64,000 nt of DNA, taken from the NCBI GenBank assembly GCA_019455325.1, contig JACFMQ010000013.1:32525-96524 (forward strand). Direction: 5' to 3'. The notes under the pieces are model-generated. The model was not told where the DNA came from and made no database searches. It was given only the letters and a program-made list of their open reading frames with translations. Numbering within the stretch: position 1 is the first letter of the stretch; the number at the start of each line of letters is the position of its first letter. Shown here one piece after another: positions 49,773 through 57,205 of this stretch. Both the position numbers and the translations under genes were made by a program. The stretch is from Rhodocyclaceae bacterium. GTDB taxonomy: Bacteria > Pseudomonadota > Gammaproteobacteria > Burkholderiales > Rhodocyclaceae.

Positions 49773-50324
49773 ATGACCACTTCCAACGAAAAATCCTACT
49801 TCGATCTGCACATCACAGGCCTCGGGTACCTCAATCGCATCCGCGAAGTGAAGCCCAAGAAAGGCGATGCGTTCCTGGCCTGCGACATCGCAGCCCTGAA
49901 CGGTCCCAGCGACGACGTCTCGTATGTGCGTTTCGACACGCGCGTATCGGGTTCGGAAGCGCAGCACCTGGTGCGCCGCTGCATTCAGGCGGTCGACGCC
50001 GAGAAGAAGGTGATGATTGGCTTCCGCCTGGGCGACCTGTGGACCGACACCTTCACCTACTCCAAGGGCAAGCGTGCCGGCGAGCAGGGGGTGAGCCTCA
50101 AGGCCCGCCTGCTGTTCGTCAGTTGGATCAAGGTCAACGGCAAGCTCGTCTACAAGGCCGAGCCCAAGCCGACCGAGACCGACGAGCGGGACCCGGAAGT
50201 CCCTGTGACGTCCGACGCGCCCGCTGCGCAGCAAGCCTCGGCACCAGAGCCTTCGGAGCCCGTCGCCGATGCTGCCGACGACGCAGCCGATGCCCCCGCA
50301 TTGGCCGTTGCCGAGTCGTTCTGA
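49773..50324 (+). CDS. STY4534 family (DUF3577) ICE replication protein
   Basis: 183 residues. The N-terminal domain (about 1-125) has the family features SYFDLHITGLGYLNRIREVKPKKGDAFLACDIAALNG and VRFDTRVSGSEAQHLVRRC. This resembles an OB-like single-strand DNA-binding fold. The C-terminal 55 residues are Ala/Pro/Glu-rich and end in an acidic, aromatic tip (ALAVAESF) reminiscent of SSB tails. CAGGAG lies 7-8 nt before the ATG. It is probably part of the ICE replication machinery. Confidence 0.85.
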   Translation: MTTSNEKSYFDLHITGLGYLNRIREVKPKKGDAFLACDIAALNGPSDDVSYVRFDTRVSGSEAQHLVRRCIQAVDAEKKVMIGFRLGDLWTDTFTYSKGKRAGEQGVSLKARLLFVSWIKVNGKLVYKAEPKPTETDERDPEVPVTSDAPAAQQASAPEPSEPVADAADDAADAPALAVAESF

Positions 50325-50329
50325 TCCGC

Positions 50330-50351
50330 AAGGCCCCATCCCCGGGGCCTT
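50330..50351 (+). promoter_or_regulatory. Leader hairpin before the DUF3275 gene
   Basis: AAGGCCCC (50330-50337) pairs with GGGGCCTT (50344-50351) over a 6-nt loop. The tail GTCTTCTCTTC is only partly T-rich, so it may be an attenuator rather than a full terminator. It starts 5 bp after the preceding stop. Confidence 0.65.
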
Positions 50352-50379
50352 GTCTTCTCTTCGTCAGCAGGAGACCTTC

Positions 50380-50991
50380 ATGATCACCATCCCCGGCCAA
50401 CTGGCCATCAAGACCATCCACGGCAGGAACGGCGACTTCAACGTCGGCCGCCTCGCGACCTCGATCGGCGAGTTCGTCGTGAAGAACGCCGAACTCGATC
50501 AGTACCGGGAGGGCAAGTACGACGGTGATTTCGCCATCGTCGAGATTCGCCCCTCCACGTACAACGCCAACGGTCGCATGGTCATCGAGATCCGCGCCCA
50601 TCTGGGCGGGATGACGCTGTCCAACATCGACGCCCTGAGCCGCGACGAAGCCCGCCGGCTGAGTCCGCAGGAAGTCGATCCCATCGACGAGGAAGCGCAG
50701 GTGCCCGCGCCGGCATCGCCCCCGGTCAAGCCGAAGGCGAAGTCGCGCAGTCCGCGCGATCCCCTGGTCGATACCACGCCGTTCGGCAGCGAGCCGGCCG
50801 CCGCATCCCCCGAGGCCTCGGCCGAGGCGGACGACGTCGCGCTCTTCGGTGCGCTCTGGCCGCTGGGCGAGATCGTCAAGCTCGACGCCACCGTCGATCG
50901 CCGCTTCCTGCGTCAGCAGCGCGACCGTCTCGGTGCCTTGGGCTACGAGTTCGCTCCACTGTCCCAAGACTGGCATCTCGCCACGGCCTGA
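50380..50991 (+). CDS. DUF3275 family ICE protein
   Basis: 203 residues, with AGGAG about 6-7 nt before the ATG. The N-terminal domain (about 1-85) reads ITIPGQLAIKTIHGRNGDFNVGRLATSIGEFVVKNAELDQYREGKYDGDFAIVEIRPS, the family signature. A charged linker (about 105-150) and a short C-terminal domain (DVALFGALWPLGEIVKLDATVDRRFLRQQRDRLGALGYEF) follow. Function unknown. It is conserved beside STY4534-type genes, which suggests work on ICE DNA. Confidence 0.85.
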   Translation: MITIPGQLAIKTIHGRNGDFNVGRLATSIGEFVVKNAELDQYREGKYDGDFAIVEIRPSTYNANGRMVIEIRAHLGGMTLSNIDALSRDEARRLSPQEVDPIDEEAQVPAPASPPVKPKAKSRSPRDPLVDTTPFGSEPAAASPEASAEADDVALFGALWPLGEIVKLDATVDRRFLRQQRDRLGALGYEFAPLSQDWHLATA

Positions 50992-51022
50992 CTCCAACCG
51001 CCGCGCCAGCGGCGTTCCACCA

Positions 51023-51047
51023 CCCACCGGGGTTCCTCCCCGGTGGG
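51023..51047 (+). promoter_or_regulatory. 10-bp leader hairpin before the DUF932 gene
   Basis: CCCACCGGGG (51023-51032) pairs perfectly with CCCCGGTGGG (51038-51047) around TTCCT. It lies about 20 nt before the AAGGAG of the gene at 51082 and is the clearest of the G-run/C-run leader hairpins. Confidence 0.75.
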
Positions 51048-51081
51048 GCGGGGCTCCGGTCTCTCATCCAAGGAGATCGTC

Positions 51082-51909
51082 ATGCAACTCTCATCCCGCT
51101 TCGCTTATCGCTCCCCAGTGCTGCGGTCGAATCACCCGCTGTCCGATGACCAGATTCGCACCGTCGCACCCTCCATCTTCGCGGACACACCGCACGAAAG
51201 CCGCTCCGGGCGGTACAGCTATATCCCCACGGCGGCAGTGCTGACCGAACTGCGCAAGGAAGGCTTCCAGCCGTTCATGGTGTGCCAGACCCGTGTGCGC
51301 CAGGAGGACCGCCGCGATTACACCAAGCACATGCTGCGGCTTCGCCACGCCAGCCAGATCAACGGCACCGAGGCCAATGAGATCATCCTGCTCAACTCGC
51401 ACGATGGCACCAGCAGCTACCAGATGCTGGCGGGCATGTTCCGCTTCGTCTGCCAGAACGGCCTGGTGTGCGGCGACACGTTCGCCGACGTGCGCGTACC
51501 TCACAAGGGCAACGTCACCGATCACGTGATCGAGGGCGCCTACGAGGTGCTGCATGGGTTCGAGCAGGTGCAGGACTCGCGCGACGCCATGCGTGCCATC
51601 ACACTCGACGACGGCGAGGCCGAGGTCTTCGCCAGATCGGCCCTGGTCCTCAAGTACGACGAACCCGGCAAGACCCTGCCGATCACGGAAAGCCAGATCC
51701 TGCGTCCCCGTCGTTTCGACGACAACCACGCGGACCTGTGGTCCACGTTCAACCGGGTCCAGGAGAATCTCGTCAAAGGCGGCCTGACTGGTCGCAGCGC
51801 CAACGGGCGCCAGCAGCGCACACGCCCCGTCCAGGGCATCGATCAGAACGTCCGGCTCAACCGGGCGCTCTGGCTGCTCGCGGAAGGCCTGCGCAAGCTG
51901 AAAGCCTGA
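51082..51909 (+). CDS. DUF932 family protein
   Basis: 275 residues. Family features are YSYIPTAAVLTELRKEGFQPFMVCQTRVR, then HMLRLRHASQ, EIILLNSHDGTSSYQMLAGMFRFVCQNGLVCGD, and the C-terminal NVRLNRALWLLAEGLRKL. DUF932 proteins (YfjQ-like) are widespread in plasmids, phages and ICEs, often beside anti-restriction genes, but their activity is not established. AAGGAG lies 8 nt before the ATG. It ends at a terminator-like hairpin. Confidence 0.87.
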   Translation: MQLSSRFAYRSPVLRSNHPLSDDQIRTVAPSIFADTPHESRSGRYSYIPTAAVLTELRKEGFQPFMVCQTRVRQEDRRDYTKHMLRLRHASQINGTEANEIILLNSHDGTSSYQMLAGMFRFVCQNGLVCGDTFADVRVPHKGNVTDHVIEGAYEVLHGFEQVQDSRDAMRAITLDDGEAEVFARSALVLKYDEPGKTLPITESQILRPRRFDDNHADLWSTFNRVQENLVKGGLTGRSANGRQQRTRPVQGIDQNVRLNRALWLLAEGLRKLKA

Positions 51910-51915
51910 CTCCCA

Positions 51916-51952
51916 GCGGATCGTGCCCATCGCGGCATGGTCCGCCTTTTCC
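51916..51952 (+). terminator. Terminator after the DUF932 gene
   Basis: GCGGA (51916-51920) pairs with TCCGC (51941-51945), with an inner TGCC/GGCA stem, followed by CTTTTCC. It is 6 bp after the stop. Confidence 0.6.
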
Positions 51953-52319
51953 TTCGCTGATCTGCGAGGTGGGCTTACGATCTCAAAATGACCCGTTGCT
52001 TCCATTCGAGCGTCACCGGCCAGCGTCTGCTTTGCAGGGCGTTATCGGTCACTTGCTCTCTCTAGCCAACTGACGATCTCGAGGGGGGCTGCAGCAGTTG
52101 GCGAGGCCAATAGGCTCGTCGTGATCCCGAGCACGTTTATGACCGCTGACGGCGTGTGACGGCATCGGCATGTGGCTTCCAGCCCGTCGCTTCAACGCCG
52201 GTCACTTCGTCTAGCCACGCGATTTGACCGGCACGTGAGGCCTGAATCGAACTTGCGCCCCGAAAGGCAGTATTGCTTACATGTAGCGGCGTAGACATCG
52301 TTTCGAAGAGCTCGCGACG
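51953..52319. other. Intergenic stretch at the left edge of an insertion
   Basis: About 370 bp without a supportable gene. Composition becomes less GC-rich than in the ICE core. It separates the DUF932 gene from the convergent 556-residue cargo gene and probably contains the left boundary of that insertion. No terminal inverted repeats or target duplications were recognised. Confidence 0.45.
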
Positions 52320-53990
52320 TTACGGCGGATCATCAGAATGCCGCCATGGGCCTAAACCATGCGCTTGCAGGTCAAGTTGGAACTGCTCCGGATCCACGAA
52401 GCGGAGGAGACGAAGCTGATCGGGCGCCCGCAGCATCGCATAGGCATCCATACCAGGCAGGTCTGATGGACTCCACCCGAAGAGCGCATCGCGGTAATAA
52501 AGGTGGTCCCTGAGCAGCTGATACGGCTTGACGGATGTGCCAACAATGGCCGGTCGCTTCCGTGCCATCTCCGACAGCCTAGCGCCAGCCTGGCGGGATT
52601 GGGTGATCAGGTTCTGCAAGCTTGCATCAAAGCGCTGCAGAGGATTACAGATCGCAGACACACTTGGTGCGTGAGTAATTTCGTTGAAGAAGGCCACGCA
52701 CTCCATCACGTGCGAGTCATAGAAGCTTGGTTCGGGGCGGGGGGACCAGTCCGAGAAGGGTGTCGGAATAGAGTCGATGCACATCTCCATCGACTGCGGC
52801 ATGTTGTCAATTCGCACGCGCAGCAGGGGATTTAGTGCCTCGAACATGAACGGGCCAGGCCCAGCGAGTCGCAGCGCGATTAGGATGCTCGCAGCGTCCG
52901 CAGCGATTTTGCCAAGTTGTCGGCCGTCAGCTCTCGCAACAACCCGATGTAAGCACTGCTGTGCTAATTCATTGCGGCCATGGTGAAGGTGACAGCGCCC
53001 CTCTGCGTAGTCGATGACAAACATCAACAAGCCCGACGAGGCGACCGCGTGCGAATCCGCACGCAACTTGTCGAAATTCGCTTCGTCCAGATCGTTCACC
53101 TGAGCGCCAAGCTGGTAGTACTCCTTTAATAGATTCAAATCAGGGTCGAGGTAGCCCCAGTACATGCGAATGCGGTTTTGCTGTGCTTCCTCTGGGGAGA
53201 CCCCGTCCCTGTCCCGGCCTGCAAGCAACTTACCGGCAGCTAGCGCAACAAGATCGCGCTCTGGAATAATCTCGGCGGCCATAGCGCACAGCCGCATCGT
53301 CGCCATGCCTGCGAGGTACAGCCGGCGAACCGCGTCAACCGCGGCGTCAAGTTCCTGCGAAGAGGAGTAGCTGCTCTGCATTTCAACGCGCAGGTTGGCG
53401 AGGTCCTGCTCGATGGACGAGTGCTTGCGCTGAGAGCGCTGATCCAGTCTGGCGAGCGTCGATCGGAACTCGGGGGCGTTCACGCCCTCAGGAATCGCTC
53501 GCTTGACCGAAGCCTTCCAGGTAGCTAAATAACTCATGGCGTCACCCGTGAGTGAAGCGGCATGCGCTTCAAGCAGCTGCCGAGCGCTGTCTAACACCGA
53601 CTCAGGGTGCTGGCGGGCAGCATCAAGCATCTGAGCAATCCATGGGGCCGCCCAGACCTCAATGAAGCGCCGCAGCCCTTCTGCCTCCGTCGCCTCAGTG
53701 ACCAGTGGGATAGACCTGGCATCGGTCAGTGCCGTTTCGGCGTCGAGCAGCCGGGCTTGTACAAGGCTTCGGAGCGCTTCGTTCGAGCCCGCGAGCAGAT
53801 CCAAGAGCCGGTCTTGGAGGCCAGAACGGTGGGTCGAGCCACTATAGGTGTCGATCCGGCCACCAAACGAGCCGAGGCTGGCGAGCGCATCCTCTTTGTT
53901 TCGTGCAATCCCAAGGCCAGAGGCCAAGCCGTCAATGACGGCGGAGAAGGTCGGCAAGCGTGCGTAGCCTGATGGCGTGGGGATGAGCAT
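52320..53990 (-). CDS. Unknown 556-residue ICE cargo protein
   Basis: Not recognised. The start at 53990 has GGAA 5 nt upstream; an in-frame ATG at 54071 would add 27 residues. The protein is mostly helical, with Leu/Ala-rich repeats (LQDRLLDLLAGSNEALRSLVQARLLDAETAL; RCHLHHGRNELAQQCLHRVVARADGRQLGKIAADAASILIAL) that look like TPR or other helical-repeat units. The C-terminal part (LLRDHLYYRDALFGWSPSDLPGMDAYAMLRAPDQLRLLRFVDPEQFQ) is distinctive. No signal peptide, membrane helix or nuclease motif is seen. It is transcribed against the ICE core and diverges from the 93-residue gene at 54149. It is a candidate defence or stress gene on position alone. Confidence 0.65.
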   Translation of the reverse strand: MLIPTPSGYARLPTFSAVIDGLASGLGIARNKEDALASLGSFGGRIDTYSGSTHRSGLQDRLLDLLAGSNEALRSLVQARLLDAETALTDARSIPLVTEATEAEGLRRFIEVWAAPWIAQMLDAARQHPESVLDSARQLLEAHAASLTGDAMSYLATWKASVKRAIPEGVNAPEFRSTLARLDQRSQRKHSSIEQDLANLRVEMQSSYSSSQELDAAVDAVRRLYLAGMATMRLCAMAAEIIPERDLVALAAGKLLAGRDRDGVSPEEAQQNRIRMYWGYLDPDLNLLKEYYQLGAQVNDLDEANFDKLRADSHAVASSGLLMFVIDYAEGRCHLHHGRNELAQQCLHRVVARADGRQLGKIAADAASILIALRLAGPGPFMFEALNPLLRVRIDNMPQSMEMCIDSIPTPFSDWSPRPEPSFYDSHVMECVAFFNEITHAPSVSAICNPLQRFDASLQNLITQSRQAGARLSEMARKRPAIVGTSVKPYQLLRDHLYYRDALFGWSPSDLPGMDAYAMLRAPDQLRLLRFVDPEQFQLDLQAHGLGPWRHSDDPP

Positions 53991-54148
53991 CGGTTTCCGT
54001 GATTTCCGGTGGAGCAGAACGGCGTGAGCGGCAAATATCGCATTGTCGACGCCCCGAGGTCGACGCGTCATCCAACCAGATGAAGCAAATGCAAATGCAG
54101 GGCCGGCGACGATACCGCGCCGACCCTACCTACATAAGGAGTAAACAT

Positions 54149-54430
54149 ATGCTCACGAACGTTGTCAAAACAGTTTCCGGCACTGCCGGTGAAGCGCTGG
54201 AAGTGCGAGCCTTTAATCGTCTGCAAGAGCGCTATCGCGATCCGCAGGTCGTGAAGGCGATTGTTGAACATGAGCTTGACGCAGCCGGCGAAACCTGGGA
54301 CAGCTTCAATACCTACATGCGGGTGAAGCAAAAGGTCCAGAACGACCAGATCAGCATCGTTCGCGCAGCCGAGGAGGCCGAATCGCTTGCGAAAAATTAC
54401 TTAGGAGCAGCCGGCTTCGGTGGGGCATAA
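54149..54430 (+). CDS. Unknown 93-residue protein, divergent partner of the cargo gene
   Basis: AAGGAG lies 7 nt before the ATG. It is helical and charged: EALEVRAFNRLQERYRDPQVVKAIVEHELDAAGETWDSFNTYMRVKQKVQNDQISIVRAAEEAESLAKNYLG, ending in a Gly-rich tail. It is not recognised. The gene starts 158 bp from the divergent 556-residue gene, so one control region may serve both. Lower GC in the start region than in neighbouring ICE genes supports a separate origin. Confidence 0.65.
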   Translation: MLTNVVKTVSGTAGEALEVRAFNRLQERYRDPQVVKAIVEHELDAAGETWDSFNTYMRVKQKVQNDQISIVRAAEEAESLAKNYLGAAGFGGA

Positions 54431-54689
54431 CACTCGCGGCTCACGCCAAAGTGCCTCCTAGCGGCAGTTACCGGCAGTTTAGACTGCAACGTCGGCGACT
54501 GTCCGCTTCTGGCGATCTGCCTTCGTCTCGCCCGGGTTGCCGAACCGCGCTACCGCGAACTGAGAAGAGGGCATTGCTGGCCAGCGCCCTCCTCAGGGTA
54601 TCGGGGCCAAGCAGGTGAACAAGGGCACGCTGCAAAGCGGTTTTTCGCTACGGCCCATTGATCACCTGAAGCAATCTGCCCTCATGTCC
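54431..54689. other. Right edge of the insertion, with a long hairpin
   Basis: No gene is supported. A long stem is present: CTGAGAAGAGGGC (54560-54572) pairs with GCCCTCCTCAG (54586-54596), with a two-base bulge and an inner GCTGGCCAGC. The fourth triple-hairpin element begins at 54690, where sequence typical of the ICE core resumes. Confidence 0.5.
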
Positions 54690-54755
54690 GTCGGCGTTGC
54701 CGACAACATACCCAGGTAGCCAAGACCTTTGAGGCTACGGTGCGTTGCGATGCAC
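54690..54755 (+). repeat. Triple-hairpin element, copy D
   Basis: Stem 1 is GTCGGC (54690-54695) with GCCGAC (54699-54704). Stem 2 is GTAGCC (54716-54721) with GGCTAC (54733-54738). Stem 3 is GTGC (54740-54743) with GCAC (54752-54755). The spacer is AACATACCCAG, 11 nt as in the other copies. Primary sequence has diverged most here, yet stems 1 and 2 stay fully paired. Confidence 0.8.
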
Positions 54756-54803
54756 AGGTCGTTCTCTTCGCCAAGCCGTTCCCGGCGCTTTCTTCCACCC
54801 CTT

Positions 54804-54820
54804 GGGGCAGCAATTGCCCC
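54804..54820 (+). promoter_or_regulatory. Leader hairpin before the 216-residue ICE gene
   Basis: GGGGCA (54804-54809) pairs with TGCCCC (54815-54820) over a 5-nt loop, about 30 nt before the ribosome site of the gene at 54861. Confidence 0.6.
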
Positions 54821-54860
54821 GGCGGGCGGTGCTGTCTCCGATTCCTTCGAGGACCACAGC

Positions 54861-55511
54861 ATGCCTGTCACCCATCCTTCCAAGACGCTGTACCGCATCG
54901 ACGAATGCCCCGACCTCATGGCCGACGGTTACGTCGGTGACGAGCAGGGCAATCTCGTCTTTCTCTCGATCTGGGCGCGCGACACCGCCGTTCAGGAGTT
55001 CCTCGCCCGCCTGACCCTCGGCCGGGATGAGCAGGGACTGGATCAGTTCCACGTCATCACCGAGCAGGGCGCATCCATCCCGGTCTTCGTCGGCAACGTC
55101 GAGAACCTGGAAAAGCGCATCACCCGCGCCTATCGGCGAACGCTGTTCGGTTCGCTGACGAATGTGTGGCTGTTCGATCGTCGCTGCGTGAAGCCAGACA
55201 AGGCCAACGCCAGCGCGCTGGCGCTTCTGCCCAGGGATTCCGCCCGCCGGCTCGACCGGCTGTGGACGCTGGTGCAGGACACCTGCCCGCTGCCACTGCT
55301 CGACCACTGGCGCGACACCGTGCTGGAGCTGTTGCAGACCCGGCGGATGCTGACCGGTCTTCCCTTTGCCCTCGGGCCGCTGGAAGGCCATCGGCTGGCC
55401 CTCGATGTCCCGTCGCTGACGAAGGCGTTGGGCGAGCTGTTCCGCAACGGCACCCTCGGCGCCACGCAGTACGAACTGGCCGCGAACGCACCGCTTCGGC
55501 GTGTGGCGTGA
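54861..55511 (+). CDS. ICE protein of unknown function, 216 residues
   Basis: CGAGGA lies about 10 nt before the ATG at 54861. It is a soluble protein with an N-terminal part reading TLYRIDECPDLMADGYVGDEQGNLVFLSIWARDTAVQEFLARLTLG and a helical C-terminal part (RRLDRLWTLVQDTCPLPLLDHWRDTVLELLQTRRML). It is not recognised as a named family. It precedes the DUF6094-like methyltransferase by 65 bp, a usual order in this ICE class, so a shared role in DNA modification is possible. Confidence 0.72.
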   Translation: MPVTHPSKTLYRIDECPDLMADGYVGDEQGNLVFLSIWARDTAVQEFLARLTLGRDEQGLDQFHVITEQGASIPVFVGNVENLEKRITRAYRRTLFGSLTNVWLFDRRCVKPDKANASALALLPRDSARRLDRLWTLVQDTCPLPLLDHWRDTVLELLQTRRMLTGLPFALGPLEGHRLALDVPSLTKALGELFRNGTLGATQYELAANAPLRRVA

Positions 55512-55521
55512 GCCATCCCCA

Positions 55522-55546
55522 CGGGCATGCGCGCCGCGCGTGCCCG
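55522..55546 (+). promoter_or_regulatory. Leader hairpin before the methyltransferase gene
   Basis: CGGGCA (55522-55527) pairs with TGCCCG (55541-55546), with an inner CGCG/CGCG pairing. It lies between the stop at 55511 and the CAGGAG site of the next gene. Confidence 0.6.
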
Positions 55547-55576
55547 CCTTCCCTCATCCATCACCAGGAGAAATCC

Positions 55577-56686
55577 ATGGCACTCATGTTTCCGCGCCTG
55601 GCGCGCAATTTCATCCGTAACGGCTACTTCCCCACCGACGAGCAGACGCTGGAGCGGGCCTTGTCCGCACTGGCGCCGTCTCCTGGCGCCATGGCCATCC
55701 TCGATCCCTGCGCCGGCGAAGGCGTGGCGATTGCCGAAGCCGCCCACGCCCTCGGGCGCGAGCAGGTCCAGGCCTTCGCCGTCGAGTACGACGCCGAGCG
55801 TGCCCGCCACGCACGGCAACTGGTCGATCGCTGCATCCACGGTGACCTGATGGACACGCTGATCTCGCGCCAGTCCTTCGGGCTGCTGTGGCTGAACCCG
55901 CCGTACGGCGACCTGAGCAAGGACGTGAACGGCAACATCGGCTATCAGGGCCAGGGCCGTGCGCGGCTGGAAAAGCTGTTCTATCAACGTGCGCTGCCGC
56001 TGCTGCAGTACGGCGGCGTGTTGATCTTCATCGTGCCGTCCTACGTGCTCGACGCCGAGCTGGTCGGATGGCTGACGCGCCACTTCGCCGACCTGCGTAT
56101 CTACCGTGCGGTGGAGACGCAGTTCAAGCAGGTGGTGATCTTCGGTCGCAGGATTCGCCAGCGCGACCAGGCATCGGAGTCGGTCAAGGCCGTGCGCGGT
56201 CTGCTGCTGCAGATCGGACAGGGCGACGCCGAGGCCGAGGAACTACCGCTCGAATGGCCGTTCCTGCCGTACAACGTCCCTGCCAGCCCGGCCGAGCCGG
56301 AGCACTTCTATCGCGTGACGATGGAGCCCGAGCAGTTCGCCGATGAAGTCGGCCGGCTACAAGGACTCTGGCCGGCGCTCGGTACGCACCTGGGCGCCGC
56401 GCAGCAATCGCTGCGTCCGCCCGCGCGGGCCTTGTCGCACTGGCATCTCGCCCTGGCCCTGGCCGCAGGCGCGATCTCCGGCGTGGTGAAGTCCAAGAGC
56501 GGGCGCGTGCTCGTCGTCAAAGGTGATACCCACAAGGAGAAGACCCTCCAGACGGAATACACCGAACGCGACGACGGCTCCGTGGCCGAGACGCGCATCC
56601 TCACCGACAAGTTCGTGCCGGTCATTCGTGCATGGGATCTGACGCCGGGCTCCGCCACGCGGGGCGAGGTGCTGACCATCCGCTGA
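55577..56686 (+). CDS. SAM-dependent methyltransferase, DUF6094-like
   Basis: 369 residues. The SAM-binding motif is ILDPCAGEGVAIAEAAHAL (about 36-55), with the acidic loop AVEYDAERARHARQL, and the catalytic NPPY in LLWLNPPYGDLSKDV (about 108-112). NPPY marks N6-adenine or N4-cytosine DNA (or Gln/rRNA) methyltransferases. The C-terminal third (about 250-369) is unassigned. ICE-borne adenine methylases can shield incoming DNA from restriction; that role is inferred. AGGAG lies 7-8 nt before the ATG. No restriction partner is adjacent. Confidence 0.88.
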   Translation: MALMFPRLARNFIRNGYFPTDEQTLERALSALAPSPGAMAILDPCAGEGVAIAEAAHALGREQVQAFAVEYDAERARHARQLVDRCIHGDLMDTLISRQSFGLLWLNPPYGDLSKDVNGNIGYQGQGRARLEKLFYQRALPLLQYGGVLIFIVPSYVLDAELVGWLTRHFADLRIYRAVETQFKQVVIFGRRIRQRDQASESVKAVRGLLLQIGQGDAEAEELPLEWPFLPYNVPASPAEPEHFYRVTMEPEQFADEVGRLQGLWPALGTHLGAAQQSLRPPARALSHWHLALALAAGAISGVVKSKSGRVLVVKGDTHKEKTLQTEYTERDDGSVAETRILTDKFVPVIRAWDLTPGSATRGEVLTIR

Positions 56687-56728
56687 TCGCTGTTCCCTGA
56701 CGGTTCGCCGTCGCTTTCATCCACCCAC

Positions 56729-56746
56729 CGGGGTCACGTTGCCCCG
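56729..56746 (+). promoter_or_regulatory. Leader hairpin before the 101-residue ICE gene
   Basis: CGGGG (56729-56733) pairs with CCCCG (56742-56746), followed by further G-run and C-run sequence up to 56764. It lies before the AAGGAG of the gene at 56789. Confidence 0.55.
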
Positions 56747-56788
56747 CTGGGGGTGCCGTGGCCCCTTCGTCCACAAGGAGAAACCACC

Positions 56789-57094
56789 ATGGCACTCGCA
56801 ATCCTCAACCTCGCATCACAAGCCCGCTTTTCGCCAGGGCAGGTCGTCATGACCGCCGGCGTCGACGAGTTGGTCCGACAGGGCCGGCTCAACCCCACGC
56901 CGTACCTGCGCCGCCATCTTCATGGCGACTGGGGCGACCTGGACGACAGCGATCGGCGGCAGAACGACGCCGCGCTGAAGTCCGGCGAGGATCGCCTGTT
57001 TTCGTCCTACCAGGTCACGCGCGACCTGAAGCTCTGGATCATCACTGAATGGGATCGCAGCGTCACCACGCTGCTGCTGCCCAGCGAGTACTGA
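56789..57094 (+). CDS. Small ICE or plasmid-type protein, 101 residues
   Basis: AAGGAG lies 8 nt before the ATG. Recognisable by content as the small ICE or plasmid-related protein whose homologues are sometimes mislabelled restriction subunits: FSPGQVVMTAGVDELVRQGRLNPTPYLRRHLHGDWGDLDDSDRRQNDAAL, then RLFSSYQVTRDLKLWIITEWDRSVTTLLLPSEY. It has an alpha/beta look and no catalytic motif. It lies between the methyltransferase and helicase genes and is likely co-expressed with them. Confidence 0.78.
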   Translation: MALAILNLASQARFSPGQVVMTAGVDELVRQGRLNPTPYLRRHLHGDWGDLDDSDRRQNDAALKSGEDRLFSSYQVTRDLKLWIITEWDRSVTTLLLPSEY

Positions 57095-57147
57095 TCCGCA
57101 TCCAGCGGCACCTACAGTTTTCTTTGCCGCGTCTTTCTTCCCACCCA

Positions 57148-57185
57148 GGGGCATGTCACCGCCCCGTGGGGGAGGTGCATGCCCC
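57148..57185 (+). promoter_or_regulatory. Compound leader hairpin before the helicase gene
   Basis: GGGGCATG (57148-57155) pairs with CATGCCCC (57178-57185), with an inner CCCC/GGGG stem (57162-57165 with 57168-57171). It ends about 7 nt before the TTGGAG ribosome site of the gene at 57206. Confidence 0.7.
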
Positions 57186-57205
57186 ATCTTCTTTGGAGCA
57201 TCACC

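Noticed and set aside
46087-54755. The four triple-hairpin elements as a CRISPR array or as attC-like integron sites.
   Set aside because: Copies are kilobases apart with genes between them and no spacer pattern. They lack the attC core sites and no integron integrase is present.
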